Position numbers and translations under genes: made by a program. A stretch of 64,000 nucleotides of DNA from Corynebacterium nuruki S6-4 (lineage in GTDB: Bacteria > Actinomycetota > Actinomycetes > Mycobacteriales > Mycobacteriaceae): NCBI RefSeq assembly GCF_007970465.1, contig NZ_CP042429.1:806001-870000 (forward strand), in the 5' to 3' direction. The notes under the pieces are model-generated. The model ran no database searches. It saw only the letters and a program-made list of their open reading frames with translations, and was not told the origin of the DNA. Every line of letters starts with the position of its first letter. Position 1 is the first letter of the stretch. Below are positions 46,387 through 55,716 of the stretch, piece after piece.

Positions 46387-46923
46387 ATGACGCCCACCCT
46401 GTACCTCACCGCCCTGCCCGCCGACTCTGCTGTCTCCGCTGACTCTGCCGGCGCCCCGCCGACGATCTTCACCCCCGCCGCCCCGCTGCGCATCCCGCTG
46501 GGGGCGGGACTCGCCGCCGCCGTGCACGACACCGACGGACCGGCCGACCGCGAGCTCACCACCGACGACCTCGTCGCCCGGGACGCCACCGCGGGCATGC
46601 TGTGGGACGCCGCAGCCACCGCGATGCTCACCACCCTGGGGCGGCTCACCGCCGTCCACGGTCCCGCGCTGCGCCGTCGGCGCGTCCCCGACCTCGGCGG
46701 GGATGTCTGGGAGATCGCTGTCGTCGACGACCCGTTCCCTGCCACCGGTCTGGTGGCGCACCCGCGGCTCGCCCGGCACACCCACCGCGTCCTCACCGCC
46801 GCCGGCATCCCCCGCATCGCCGTCTCCGGCACCCGGCTGCTCGCCCTCGGACCGGACGCCGCCCCGGCCGCCGGCCCCGTCGGGCTCGACATCTCCACCG
46901 GGCACTGCCTGCAGACCGTCTGA
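46387..46923 (+). CDS. Hypothetical protein
   Basis: 178 residues, Ala/Pro/Arg-rich, no signal or helix segment and no recognised domain. Starts 15 bases after the BRCT stop, so likely the third gene of that operon. Codon positions follow the genome bias, which supports it being real, but I cannot assign a function. Confidence 0.6.
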   Translation: MTPTLYLTALPADSAVSADSAGAPPTIFTPAAPLRIPLGAGLAAAVHDTDGPADRELTTDDLVARDATAGMLWDAAATAMLTTLGRLTAVHGPALRRRRVPDLGGDVWEIAVVDDPFPATGLVAHPRLARHTHRVLTAAGIPRIAVSGTRLLALGPDAAPAAGPVGLDISTGHCLQTV

Positions 46924-46960
46924 GACCGGCCGGTCCGGGTGGCCGCTACGATTGGTCCCC

Positions 46961-47968
46961 ATGAACCCCGTGCAGTCCTACGACCGGTGGATGGCGGCCC
47001 ATCCGACCATCGCCCGCGATATCCAGCTCGTCCTCACCGACGAACTGCTGGACGCCGGACTCTCCTTCGACCAGGTCTCCGTCCGGCTCAAGGACCGGCA
47101 CAGTTACCTGAGCAAACTGCGCAACCCCGACTACCCCGAGTACGACAGTTTCGAGTCCGCCCACGACGTCGTCGGCATCCGCGTCACCTCGTTCACCACC
47201 TCCGAGATCCCGCTGCTGCTCGGGGTGGTGCGCACCCTCTTCGCCGTCGAGGAGGTCGAGGACAAGGCGGCGAAGGCGATCGCCGAGGGCCGGTTCGGCT
47301 ACGCCTCCCACCATGTCATCGCCCGGATCGACGGGGACAAACTGCCCGCACTCGCCGGACTCGACGGCCGTCTCGTGGAGATCCAGCTGCGCACCGTGCT
47401 GCAGCACGCCTGGGCGGAGTTCGAGCACGACATCCGGTACAAGAACCCGGGCGATGAACTGCCACCGCAGGTCCACCGGGCGTTCACCCTGGCCGCCGGG
47501 CTCATCGAACTGGCCGACGGCCAGTTCGACGACATCGCCCGGATCGTCGGAGCCGGCCGCTCCGGCCCCGGCGACGCCGAACTGTCGGCCACGATGCTGC
47601 CCGGGGTGCTCACCATGCTCGTCGGCGGGGACTACCCGCCGTCGAAGGCCGAGTACTACGTCTTCGCCGTGGACATGCTCGCCGCCCACGGCATCACCAC
47701 CGTCGGTGAGCTGACCGACCTGTGCTCCCCCGCCGCGGTCTCGCAGCTCAAGGACATCATGGACTACGACTACCCGCCCGGGCAGGTACGGCTCATCGAC
47801 GACCTGCTGCTGTTCACCTACGGCCGGGACCATATCCGCCGGACCGTCCACATCGGCGACAATCCGGCGTCCCGCCCGGGCCGGCTGGGCAACCGGTGGC
47901 AGCGGATGGGTCAGCAGACTGTCTCCCCGAGCTCCCCGAACTCCCCGGCTACCCCTCCCGCCCCCTGA
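46961..47968 (+). CDS. Small alarmone synthetase, RelA/SpoT nucleotidyltransferase domain
   Basis: 335 residues with a (p)ppGpp synthetase domain and no HD hydrolase, TGS or ACT domain, so synthesis only. Catalytic elements: VRLKDRHSYLSKLRN (about 41-55), DVVGIRV (69-75, metal Asp69), FGYASHH (113-118), EIQLRT (140-145) and QHAWAEFEHDIRYK (148-161). A helical C-terminal extension of about 140 residues is longer than in RelP/RelQ and fits corynebacterial RelS-type proteins. ATG eight bases after TACGAT (leaderless). Convergent with the S4 gene with a 20-base overlap. Confidence 0.85.
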   Translation: MNPVQSYDRWMAAHPTIARDIQLVLTDELLDAGLSFDQVSVRLKDRHSYLSKLRNPDYPEYDSFESAHDVVGIRVTSFTTSEIPLLLGVVRTLFAVEEVEDKAAKAIAEGRFGYASHHVIARIDGDKLPALAGLDGRLVEIQLRTVLQHAWAEFEHDIRYKNPGDELPPQVHRAFTLAAGLIELADGQFDDIARIVGAGRSGPGDAELSATMLPGVLTMLVGGDYPPSKAEYYVFAVDMLAAHGITTVGELTDLCSPAAVSQLKDIMDYDYPPGQVRLIDDLLLFTYGRDHIRRTVHIGDNPASRPGRLGNRWQRMGQQTVSPSSPNSPATPPAP

Positions 47969-48311
47969 GCCGGTCGAGCTGGCGACGTTCCCGTTTCGTC
48001 GGCCGGCCCGCCCCGCGGTCCCGGTGCGGCAGGGAGGCCAGCACCTCCTTCGGCGGGGGCGGCGGCGAGTGGTCGATGTAGTTCTGCCGGGCCTGCGCCG
48101 CCCCGACCCGCTTGGCGACGAGTCCGGTGACCTCGTAGACATGGTCCCGGTGGTTCACCCAGGCGCGGACCGTGTCCCCCACCGCGACGGGTTGGGCGGG
48201 CTTCACTGTCTGGTCGTTGAGCTTGACGTGCCCGGCCCGGCAGGCCTCCGCCGCCGCACTCCGGGTCTTGTAGAGCCGGACCGACCAGACCCAGGCGTCG
48301 ATGCGGGTCAC
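47949..48311 (-). CDS. S4-domain RNA-binding protein (Hsp15-like)
   Basis: 120 residues from the GTG at 48311. S4 domain (about 3-60) with TRIDAWVWSVRLYKTRSAA and GHVKLNDQTVKPAQPVAVGD, the Hsp15/YabO-like pattern; homologues bind stalled 50S subunits carrying peptidyl-tRNA. The C-terminal tail is basic (RPTKRERRQLDRLRG). GTG overlaps the stop of the upstream membrane-protein gene (GTGA); the end overlaps the alarmone synthetase by 20 bases on the other strand. Both neighbours touch translation stress. Confidence 0.85.
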   Translation of the reverse strand: MTRIDAWVWSVRLYKTRSAAAEACRAGHVKLNDQTVKPAQPVAVGDTVRAWVNHRDHVYEVTGLVAKRVGAAQARQNYIDHSPPPPPKEVLASLPHRDRGAGRPTKRERRQLDRLRGREG

Positions 48312-48544
48312 CACACGTCCTTGTGGGTGACGACCTCCCGGATCTTCCAGGCGTTCCAGCCGAAGACGACCACGGCGACGAGGGCGACGACGTAGAAGTA
48401 GCCGGAGGCGAACAGTCCGAGCACCACCCCGGCGACCGCGACACCCCCGGTGACCTGCAGTGCTCTCGACCTCCGGTGGACCTCGTCCTTACGCTGGGCG
48501 ACCGGATTCCCCGGATGCTTCTCCACCGACCTGTTGTGGCTCAT
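48308..48544 (-). CDS. Small membrane protein
   Basis: 78 residues from ATG 48544 (MSHNRSVEKHPGNP). Basic N-terminus then two hydrophobic helices (about 30-50 and 50-68) and a short cytoplasmic end. ATG eight bases after TAAACT (minus strand), so leaderless. First gene before the S4 protein. Function unknown. Confidence 0.65.
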   Translation of the reverse strand: MSHNRSVEKHPGNPVAQRKDEVHRRSRALQVTGGVAVAGVVLGLFASGYFYVVALVAVVVFGWNAWKIREVVTHKDVW

Positions 48545-48555
48545 ACCCGCCGAGT

Positions 48556-49230
48556 TTACCGGGGGACGTCCGCCCACCGCACGCCGTCGCGCCGAATCAC
48601 AGCAGATCCGGAGGTTATCCCCGCCACCGTGCCCGACGGGTCCACCCCCACCGGGGTCGTCAGGTGCAGGGTGACCCGGGCACCGTACTCGGCGGTGACG
48701 GTCACACCCCGGTTCCGCAGCTCCGATTCGACCCGGCCCGCCTCGGCGTGGCCCACCTCGAAGGACCAGGCCGACTGCGGTTCCCGCCGGACGACGGGCA
48801 GGTCGGCCAGGGCCGGGCGCAGGGCGTCCTGGTAGGCGCGGACCAGTCCGCCGGTGCCGAGTTTCACCCCGCCGAACCAGCGGACGACGACGGCGACGAC
48901 ATCCTGCAGACCGCTGCCGCGCAGCACCTCGAGCATCGGCTGACCGGCGGTGCCGGAGGGCTCCCCGTCGTCACTGGATCGCTCCACCGGATTCGCGCCG
49001 GCGACGTGGACGATCGACGCGCTGCAGTGGTGCCGGGCGTCCGGATGTGCGGCGCGGGCGGCGGCGATGAACGCGCGGGCCTCCGCCTCACCGGTGGCGC
49101 GGCCGACCAGCGCGAGGAACCGGGACCGCTTCACCTCGAGAACCGCACGGGCCAGCACAAGGTCCGGCCCCGGCGCGGCGGGACGCAGATAGGCTGCATC
49201 GGTCCCGGGGCCGGACGCAGCGTCCGCCAC
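48556..49230 (-). CDS. YigZ/IMPACT family protein
   Basis: 224 residues. N-terminal UPF0029/IMPACT domain with HHCSASIVHVAG and the family signature SSDDGEPSGTAGQP (85-98), VVVRWFGGVKLGTGGLVRAY; the C-terminal YigZ domain follows from about 150. The family may bind nucleic acid or act in translational control, but it has no firm function. The GTG shares one base with the dnaE stop (TAGTG), so it is translated behind dnaE. Confidence 0.88.
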   Translation of the reverse strand: MADAASGPGTDAAYLRPAAPGPDLVLARAVLEVKRSRFLALVGRATGEAEARAFIAAARAAHPDARHHCSASIVHVAGANPVERSSDDGEPSGTAGQPMLEVLRGSGLQDVVAVVVRWFGGVKLGTGGLVRAYQDALRPALADLPVVRREPQSAWSFEVGHAEAGRVESELRNRGVTVTAEYGARVTLHLTTPVGVDPSGTVAGITSGSAVIRRDGVRWADVPR

Positions 49231-52200
49231 TAGCCCAGCACCCCGGCCCAGGTGGAGGCCTTGAGATCACCCATCAACGAGGAGGTGCGGTTGACGCGCA
49301 GCTCCTTGGGCAGCATGTACTGCAGTTCCTCGTCCCCGTCGTGGAGGGTGACGTAGACGTCCGAGTCGCCGTGGTTGTTGTGCAGCACGTCGCGCAGCCG
49401 GGAAATGTTGTCCGGCGTGCACTGGTCGACACGCATCCGCAGCCGCAGCGGCGCCCCCGAGCCGGACCCGGTGGTCAGCTCGGCGAGCTTGAGGTCGTTG
49501 CAGAACAGGCTCATCCGGTCGTCACGGATACTGACGTCGGCCTGCGCGAGGACGATGTTGTCCTCGGCGATCATCGGGGCGACCATCTGGTAGGTGCGGG
49601 CAAAGACGAGCAGCTCGGCCTGGGCGGAGTGCTGGTCCTCGATGGTGACGATGGCCCACGGGTTGCCCTTCTTGTCCACCCGCCGGTCCACCGCCGAGAT
49701 GATGCCGCCGACCTTGATGGTCTTGCGGTCGGGCAGCTCGCCGGAGAGCACCGTGGTGATCGGCGTGTCGATCTGGGAGTCCAGGGAGGCCTCGAAGCCG
49801 TCGAGCGGGTGGCCGGAGACGTAGAGGCCCAGCATCTCCTTCTCCAGGGTGAGCGCATGCTTGCGGTCCCATTCCTGGTCGGGGACCTCGACTTTGAAGG
49901 CGTCCCCGGTCTCCTCCTCACTCAGCCCGGCGAACAGGTCGAACTGTCCCTTCGCCGCCGCCTTCTTGGTGGAGGTGACCGCATCCACCGCGTCCTCGTG
50001 GATGAGCTGGAGGCCCTTGCGCGGGTGACCGAGGGAATCGAAGGCGCCGGCCTTGATCAGCGAGTCGGTGACGCGCTTGTTGCAGGCGGTGGCGTCGATC
50101 TTGTCGAGGTAGTCCGAGAAGTCCGTGAACTTCCCCTTCTCCTCGCGCGCCGCGATGATCGAGTCGACGACGTCCTCACCGACATTGCGGACCGCGCCGA
50201 GGCCGAAGCGGATGTCCTCGCCGACGGACTGGAAGGTGTAGGCGGACTCGTTGACGTCCGGGCTGAGCACCCGCACCCCGAGGTGGCGGCAGTCGGCGAG
50301 GTAGATCGCGGACTTGTCCTTCTTGTCCGCGACCGAGGTCAGCAGCGCCGCCATGTACTCGGCGGTGTAGTGCTCCTTGAGGTAGGCGGTCCAGAAGCTC
50401 ACCAGGCCGTAACCGGCGGCGTGCGACTTGTTGAATGCGTAGCCGGCGAACGGCAGCACCGTGTCCCACAGTGCCTGCACGGCCTCGTCGGAGTAGCCGT
50501 TGGACTTCATGCCGGCGGCGAACTTGTCGAACTCCTTGGCCAGCACCTCGGGCTTCTTCTTACCCATGGCCTTGCGGAACCCGTCGGCCTCACCGGCGGT
50601 GTAGTTCGCGACCTTCTGCGAGATCCTCATGATCTGCTCCTGGTACACGATGAGACCGTAGGTCTCCTCCAGGATGTCCTTGATGGACTCGGCGAGCTCC
50701 GGGTGGATCGGCTCGATCGGCTTCCGGCCGTTCTTGCGGTCCGCGTAGTCCCAGTGCGCCCCGACACCCATCGGGCCCGGCCGGTACAGCGCCAGGGACG
50801 CCACAATGTCGTTGAAGCCGGTGGGCTTCATGCGCTTGAGCAGTTCCTGCATGCCGCCGGAGTCCAGCTGGAAGATGCCGAGCGTGTCGCCGCGGGCCAG
50901 CAGCTCGTAGGACGCCGGGTCGTCGGTCGACAGGTTCTCCAGGTCGAAGTCCTCGCCCCGGTTCTTCTTGATGTTCTCCAGGCAGTCGGCGATGACGGTG
51001 AGGTTGCGCAGCCCCAGGAAGTCCATCTTCAGCAGGCCGATGGCCTCACAGGCCGGGTAGGGCCAGCCGGTGATCAGGGCGCCGTCGTTGGGGCGCTTCC
51101 ACATCGGGATGTGGTCGAGCAGCGGGACCGAGGCCATGATCACCGCGCAGGCGTGGACGCCGGCCTGGCGGACGACGCCCTCCAGTCCGAGGGCGTCGTC
51201 GTAGATCTCCTTGACCACCGGATCGGTCTCGATGAGGGTGCGGATCTCCGCGGCCTCGCCGTAGCGCGGGTGCTCCGGATCCATGATGCCGGACAGCGGG
51301 ATGTCCTTCGCCGCCTGCGCCGGGGGCAGGGCCTTGGTGATCCGGTCGGCGATCTGGAAGCCGGGCTGGCCGTGGTGGGCGCGGGCGGCGTCCTTGATCG
51401 CCTGCTTGGTCTTCACCGTGCCGAAGGTGATGACCTGGGCGACCTTGTCCTCGCCCCAGTTCTGGGCGGCGTAGCGGATCATCTCAGAACGGCGGTCATC
51501 GGCGAAGTCGATGTCGATATCGGGGGCGGAGGGGCGTTCCGGGTTGAGGAAGCGCTCGAACATCAGCCCGTGCTCGATGGGGTCGATGTTGGTGATCGTC
51601 AGCGCGTAGGCGACCAGGGCGCCGGCGGCGGAGCCACGGCCCGGGCCGACGGAGATGCCGATGGACCGGGCGTGCTTGATCAGGTCGGCGACGACGAGGA
51701 AGTAGGACGGGTAGCCCTTCATGTCGATGACGCTGATCTCGTACTCGGCGCGGTCGAGGTACTCCTGCGGCACCGGGCCGCCGTTGAACCGGGCCTTCAG
51801 CCCGTCGGCGACCTCGCTCTTGAGCCAGGAGACGGGGGTGTGGCCCTCCGGGACGTCGTACTTCGGCATGCGGTCGTGGGTGTGCTCCTCCCACAGCTCG
51901 CCGTAGTCCTGCACGCGCTCGGCGATCCACAGGGTGTTGTCGCAGCCGTCGGGGACGATCGGGTCCCAGTACTCGCGGAGCATCTCGGCGGGTTTGACGT
52001 AGTAGCCGTCCCCGGAGAAGGCGAACCGCTTGCCGCCCTCGTCGAGGGTCGGTTCCTCCAGGGTCGCGCCGGTCTGCACGCAGAGCATCACCTCGTGCGG
52101 CTTGGCCTGCTTCTGCAGCACGTAGTGGCAGTCGTTGGTGACCAGCGGCGGGAGATCGAGGCGGCGTCCGATCTCGAGAAGGTCGTCGCGGACCCGCTTC

Positions 52201-52796
52201 TCGATGGACAGGCCGTGGTCCATGAGTTCGAGGAAGTAGTTGTCGCGGCCGTAGATGTCCTGCCATTTCGCGGCGGCCTCGAGTGCCTCGTTGAACTGGC
52301 CGAGTCGCAGCCGGGTCTGCACTTCGCCGGAGGGGCAGCCGGTGGTGGCGATGATGCCGTCGGCGTGCTCGGCGACGATGTCGGCGTCCATCCGCGGGTA
52401 CTTGGAGACCTGCCCCTCGTAGGAGGCCATCGAGGACAGGTAGAACAGGTTGTGCAGGCCGGTGGCGTTCTCCGCCATCATCGTCTGGTGCAGGTAGTAG
52501 CCGCCGCCGGCGACGTCGTCGCGTTTCTGCTCCGGCTCGCCCCAGCGCACGCGGCTCTTGGTGAAGCGGGATTCGGGGGCCATGTAGGTCTCGATGCCGA
52601 TGATGGGCTTGACCCCGGCGGCGGTCATGGCGTGGTAGAAGGCGTCCGAGCCGAACATGTTGCCGTGGTCGGTCATCCCGACCGCCGGCATGCCCTGCCG
52701 GGTGACCTCCTGGGCGAGCAGGTCCACCTTGGCCATGCCGTCGAGCATGGAGTACTCGGTGTGGTTGTGCAGGTGGACGAAGGAGGACTTCTTCAT
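49230..52796 (-). CDS. dnaE: DNA polymerase III alpha subunit (DnaE1)
   Basis: 1188 residues, replicative C-family polymerase. PHP domain at the N-terminus ([17 protein letters not shown]), polymerase core with the catalytic aspartates in [16 protein letters not shown] and [16 protein letters not shown], then the helix-hairpin-helix and OB-fold (about 995-1080, [18 protein letters not shown]) and C-terminal tau-binding region. Length fits DnaE1, not DnaE2/ImuC. ATG seven bases after TAGACT (minus strand 52809-52804): leaderless. Upstream lies a 25-base inverted repeat. Confidence 0.97.
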   Translation of the reverse strand: MKKSSFVHLHNHTEYSMLDGMAKVDLLAQEVTRQGMPAVGMTDHGNMFGSDAFYHAMTAAGVKPIIGIETYMAPESRFTKSRVRWGEPEQKRDDVAGGGYYLHQTMMAENATGLHNLFYLSSMASYEGQVSKYPRMDADIVAEHADGIIATTGCPSGEVQTRLRLGQFNEALEAAAKWQDIYGRDNYFLELMDHGLSIEKRVRDDLLEIGRRLDLPPLVTNDCHYVLQKQAKPHEVMLCVQTGATLEEPTLDEGGKRFAFSGDGYYVKPAEMLREYWDPIVPDGCDNTLWIAERVQDYGELWEEHTHDRMPKYDVPEGHTPVSWLKSEVADGLKARFNGGPVPQEYLDRAEYEISVIDMKGYPSYFLVVADLIKHARSIGISVGPGRGSAAGALVAYALTITNIDPIEHGLMFERFLNPERPSAPDIDIDFADDRRSEMIRYAAQNWGEDKVAQVITFGTVKTKQAIKDAARAHHGQPGFQIADRITKALPPAQAAKDIPLSGIMDPEHPRYGEAAEIRTLIETDPVVKEIYDDALGLEGVVRQAGVHACAVIMASVPLLDHIPMWKRPNDGALITGWPYPACEAIGLLKMDFLGLRNLTVIADCLENIKKNRGEDFDLENLSTDDPASYELLARGDTLGIFQLDSGGMQELLKRMKPTGFNDIVASLALYRPGPMGVGAHWDYADRKNGRKPIEPIHPELAESIKDILEETYGLIVYQEQIMRISQKVANYTAGEADGFRKAMGKKKPEVLAKEFDKFAAGMKSNGYSDEAVQALWDTVLPFAGYAFNKSHAAGYGLVSFWTAYLKEHYTAEYMAALLTSVADKKDKSAIYLADCRHLGVRVLSPDVNESAYTFQSVGEDIRFGLGAVRNVGEDVVDSIIAAREEKGKFTDFSDYLDKIDATACNKRVTDSLIKAGAFDSLGHPRKGLQLIHEDAVDAVTSTKKAAAKGQFDLFAGLSEEETGDAFKVEVPDQEWDRKHALTLEKEMLGLYVSGHPLDGFEASLDSQIDTPITTVLSGELPDRKTIKVGGIISAVDRRVDKKGNPWAIVTIEDQHSAQAELLVFARTYQMVAPMIAEDNIVLAQADVSIRDDRMSLFCNDLKLAELTTGSGSGAPLRLRMRVDQCTPDNISRLRDVLHNNHGDSDVYVTLHDGDEELQYMLPKELRVNRTSSLMGDLKASTWAGVLG

Positions 52797-52835
52797 GCCG
52801 GACAGTCTACCGGTGGGGGCAAGTCGGGTCGCCGC

Positions 52836-52904
52836 GGTGACGACGGATACACATTCCGGCGGATCCGTGGCACCATCCGGCCGGATTGTGTATCCGTCGT
52901 CACC
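52836..52904. repeat. 25-bp inverted repeat between dnaE and the ATPase gene
   Basis: Arms 52836-52860 and 52880-52904 match at 24 of 25 positions; each starts with GGTGACGACGGATACACA. The 19-base centre adds a further GGAT/ATCC pairing. It lies just behind the dnaE promoter and before the ATPase promoter, so either promoter could be regulated through it, or it may act as a barrier between the two transcripts. Confidence 0.75.
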
Positions 52905-52913
52905 CGGGACGCC

Positions 52914-52961
52914 GTGCTATACGGTGCTATACCGAAACTTTTGTGCTATACCCGCTAGACT
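52914..52961 (+). promoter_or_regulatory. Promoter with three GTGCTATAC repeats
   Basis: The nine-mer GTGCTATAC occurs at 52914-52922, 52924-52932 and 52943-52951, spaced by 10 and 19 bases, i.e. on one face of the helix. It is followed by the -10 box TAGACT (52956-52961) six bases before the ATPase ATG: leaderless. The repeats cover -54 to -17, the position of an operator or activator array. Confidence 0.65.
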
Positions 52962-52967
52962 CTGCCC

Positions 52968-54134
52968 ATGGCCACACCACCGACCGGACGCCACCCCAAC
53001 CCCTACCGCCCCGGTTTCAACCAGACCCCGCTGGTCTTCGCCGGACGCACCGGGATCCTCGACGCCGCCAATGAGGCCCTCGAGGTCGCCGCCTTCGACG
53101 GCCGGACGCCCCGACCGCTCATCCTCGTCGGACCCCGCGGGGTGGGCAAGACCGTCACCCTCGGCGAGATCGCCCAGGCCGCCGCCGAACAGCACTCCTG
53201 GCCGACGGTCCACGTCGAGGCGAAACGCTCCGACCTCCTCGGCGAGCTCAGCGGAAAACTCCGTGCCGCGGAACAGCTCTTCCGCGGCACCACCCCCGAC
53301 GGCCCCGCCCACCGAACCCGGATCACCGGCGCAAAGGTCCAGGCCTCGGTCCTGGGCGTCGGCGGCGGCATCGAGGTCGCCCGGGACGAGGGATCCCCCG
53401 AGCCGCTCGCCACCGTCCTGCGCCGGACGATGACCGCCGCGGTGGAGCGGGACGCCGGCCTCCTGGTCACCCTCGACGAGCTGCAGAACGCCACCCCTGC
53501 GGAACTGCACGAACTCGGCGGCGTGCTCCAGGAGACCGTCCCGGAGAACTGGCCGCTGGTCGTCGCCGTCGCAGCCCTCCCCTCACTGCGGGAGAAACGC
53601 GGGAACCGGCTCCCCACCTACCTCGAACGTGCGGAATGGCATCCGTTGGACGCCCTCCCCGGCCCCGACGCGCGGACGGCCCTCACCGGCCCGGCCGACC
53701 GCTCGGGGCGTCCGATGACCGACGAGGCCGCCGACCTGCTGCTCGCACAGTCCGGCGGCTATCCCTACGCCATCCAGGTCGCCGGCCACTTCGCCTGGCG
53801 CGCCTCCCACGGCAGCGACGCCATCACCGCCGCACATGCGACCGCGGCACTCCCCCGGATCACCGCCGATCTGGACCAGCTGTTCCTCAGCCGGTGGGAG
53901 GACGCCAGCGGCCGGGAACAGGAGTACCTCACCGCCTTGGCGACCGCGGAACTCACCGTCGACGAACCCAACGGCGGGCAGGTCGCCGAGGTGCTGGGCA
54001 GGCCGGTGAAAGCCGTCTCCTACCTGCGTGACCGGCTGATCAAGAAGGGGACGGTCTACCGCAGCGGTGCCGGTGGCCTGCACTTCATCACCCCGGGCAT
54101 GGGTGCCTGGGTCAGGCGCCGGGACGCGGACTGA
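52968..54134 (+). CDS. AAA/STAND-type ATPase with C-terminal winged helix
   Basis: 388 residues. N-terminal NTPase with Walker A GPRGVGKT (about 55-62), Walker B AGLLVTLDELQNA (about 163-175) and a sensor region VVAVAALPSLREKRG; the C-terminal 80 residues (about 310-388) look like a winged helix (GQVAEVLGRPVKAVSYLRDRLIKKG). This layout resembles archaeal-type AAA ATPases/ORC-like or STAND proteins. No obvious partner nearby. An autoregulated regulator or DNA-associated ATPase is possible. ATG start, leaderless. The 3' end overlaps the convergent PH-domain gene by 23 bases. Confidence 0.75.
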   Translation: MATPPTGRHPNPYRPGFNQTPLVFAGRTGILDAANEALEVAAFDGRTPRPLILVGPRGVGKTVTLGEIAQAAAEQHSWPTVHVEAKRSDLLGELSGKLRAAEQLFRGTTPDGPAHRTRITGAKVQASVLGVGGGIEVARDEGSPEPLATVLRRTMTAAVERDAGLLVTLDELQNATPAELHELGGVLQETVPENWPLVVAVAALPSLREKRGNRLPTYLERAEWHPLDALPGPDARTALTGPADRSGRPMTDEAADLLLAQSGGYPYAIQVAGHFAWRASHGSDAITAAHATAALPRITADLDQLFLSRWEDASGREQEYLTALATAELTVDEPNGGQVAEVLGRPVKAVSYLRDRLIKKGTVYRSGAGGLHFITPGMGAWVRRRDAD

Positions 54135-54654
54135 GGCGGCCGGCGTCGGCGGCACCGTCGACGGCTGCCGAGATCGCTGAGGTACAGGCCTCCGCATCTG
54201 CGGTCGAGGACAGGAAGACGGTGTACGTCTCCCCCGCCGTCGTGGCGATCCGTGGCCCGAGCGTCCCGCCCATGCTGAGCCGGACCCCGGCCGGGGAGGT
54301 CGCCCGGCCGACGACCGGCCAGTTGACCAGACTGTGGTCCCCGGCGTCCTCGCGGTGCAGGACCACATCATCGATGTCCCCGACCGGGATCGTGCGGCGG
54401 TAGAACGGTCCGGCGATGTCGACATTCTCCTCCCCGACCCGGACCCACACGCGGGCGATGAACGCGGCCCAGATCAGCAGCGCGAGGATGCCGACGACCA
54501 CCACGATCACCGGCCAGACCGGCTCCACCAGGACAGCGACCATCGAGGGCATGAGGATGATGAACGGGATGACCCGGAATTCGGTCGGTGTCTTCGCCAC
54601 GAAGGTCACCCGATCACCCCGGTGTTCACTCTCGTCTTCTCGCCCGCTTCCCAT
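54112..54654 (-). CDS. Membrane-anchored PH-domain-like protein
   Basis: 180 residues from ATG 54654 (six bases after TACCCT: leaderless). Two hydrophobic segments (about 28-48 and 52-75) are followed by a beta-rich region with FYRRTIPVGDIDDVVLHRED and LVNWPVVGRA, a bacterial PH-like (YdbT/DUF3093-like) pattern. Function unknown. Its stop overlaps the end of the ATPase gene on the other strand. Confidence 0.65.
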   Translation of the reverse strand: MGSGREDESEHRGDRVTFVAKTPTEFRVIPFIILMPSMVAVLVEPVWPVIVVVVGILALLIWAAFIARVWVRVGEENVDIAGPFYRRTIPVGDIDDVVLHREDAGDHSLVNWPVVGRATSPAGVRLSMGGTLGPRIATTAGETYTVFLSSTADAEACTSAISAAVDGAADAGRLSPRPGA

Positions 54655-54718
54655 ACTCTCAGGGTAGCAGGGGCGGGCGAACACCCCGGCCCCGCTGCCA
54701 CCGACGGCCGGGGCGACC

Positions 54719-55705
54719 TCAGGCCAGGTCGAGGCCGATGTCCAGCGCGGTGACCGTGTGGGTCAGCGCACCGACAGCCACCGAGTCCACCCCGGTCGCC
54801 GCGTAATCCCCGACGACATCGAGGGTCAGCCCGCCGGAGGATTCCAGCAGCACACGCGGCGCCTTCTCCGCACGCAGTGCCGCCGCCGCCGCCGTGTCCG
54901 CCACGGTGAAGTTGTCCAGCAGGATCTGCTGCGGCGGCTTCTTCATCCCCAGCAGCGACGCCAGCTGGTCCAGGTTGTCGACCTCGACCTCGCACCACAG
55001 CTCCGGGTGGGCGGAGCGGACCGCCCGGTAGGCGTCCAGGACCCCTCCCCCGGCGACGACATGGTTGTCCTTGACCATCGCCTGGTCGGACAGGTTGTAG
55101 CGGTGCGGTACACCGCCACCGTGGACCACGGCCCGCTTCTGCAGCAGCCGCAGACCGGGGAGGGTCTTGCGCGAGTCCCGTACCGCGACCGTATGGCCCG
55201 CCGGCGCACCGTCGGCGGCCGCCGCAACCCACCGTGCGGTCTGGGTGGCCACCCCGGAGGCGTGGGTGAGCATGTTGAGCACCGTGCGCTCGAGCTGGAG
55301 CATGGCGCGCACCGACCCGGTGAGCACACCGACGGTCTCCCCGGTGACGACCCGGGCCCCGTTGGCCGCGGCGTCCGTCAGCGCGACGGTGCCGCCGAGC
55401 ACCGCGCGGTACTCAGGTTCCGCCGCGGCGACGAGGACGGCCCGGACCGCGTCGATACCGGAGATGACACCGTCGGCGCGGGCGACGAGGCGTCCGGAGC
55501 CGGTGGCGGACTTCGGCACGGTGACGAGGGTGGTGGCGTCCCCGTCAGCGAGGTCCTCGGCCAGCGCGGTGGCGGCGAGAGTGCGGAAGAGTGAGGGGTC
55601 ACAGCCCGGCGCGCCCGGCTCACCGATGTTGCCCAGCGGCGCGGTGAAGGGGAAACGGGGATCAGCGGGGAACATCCCCCGCGACAGTGTCTTCGAAGCA
55701 GTCAC
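54719..55705 (-). CDS. nadC: Nicotinate-nucleotide pyrophosphorylase (carboxylating)
   Basis: Quinolinate plus PRPP to nicotinate mononucleotide in de novo NAD synthesis. 328 residues from the GTG at 55705. The NadC barrel shows VRDSRKTLPGLRLLQKRAV, GGGVPHRYNLSDQAMVKDNH, VEVDNLDQL and ESSGGL. Starts 11 bases after the nadA stop, so one operon. The GTG is eight bases after TAGGTT (minus strand), which supports it over the ATG at 55675. No nadB follows in this window. Confidence 0.93.
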   Translation of the reverse strand: MTASKTLSRGMFPADPRFPFTAPLGNIGEPGAPGCDPSLFRTLAATALAEDLADGDATTLVTVPKSATGSGRLVARADGVISGIDAVRAVLVAAAEPEYRAVLGGTVALTDAAANGARVVTGETVGVLTGSVRAMLQLERTVLNMLTHASGVATQTARWVAAAADGAPAGHTVAVRDSRKTLPGLRLLQKRAVVHGGGVPHRYNLSDQAMVKDNHVVAGGGVLDAYRAVRSAHPELWCEVEVDNLDQLASLLGMKKPPQQILLDNFTVADTAAAAALRAEKAPRVLLESSGGLTLDVVGDYAATGVDSVAVGALTHTVTALDIGLDLA

Positions 55706-55716
55706 GGCCGATAAAC

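Noticed and set aside
49341..52958. A 1205-codon open frame on the plus strand across the dnaE locus
   Set aside because: It is the antisense of a complete, motif-rich dnaE; high GC removes stop codons on the opposite strand. Its protein is low-complexity Asp/Val/Gly/Arg without motifs.
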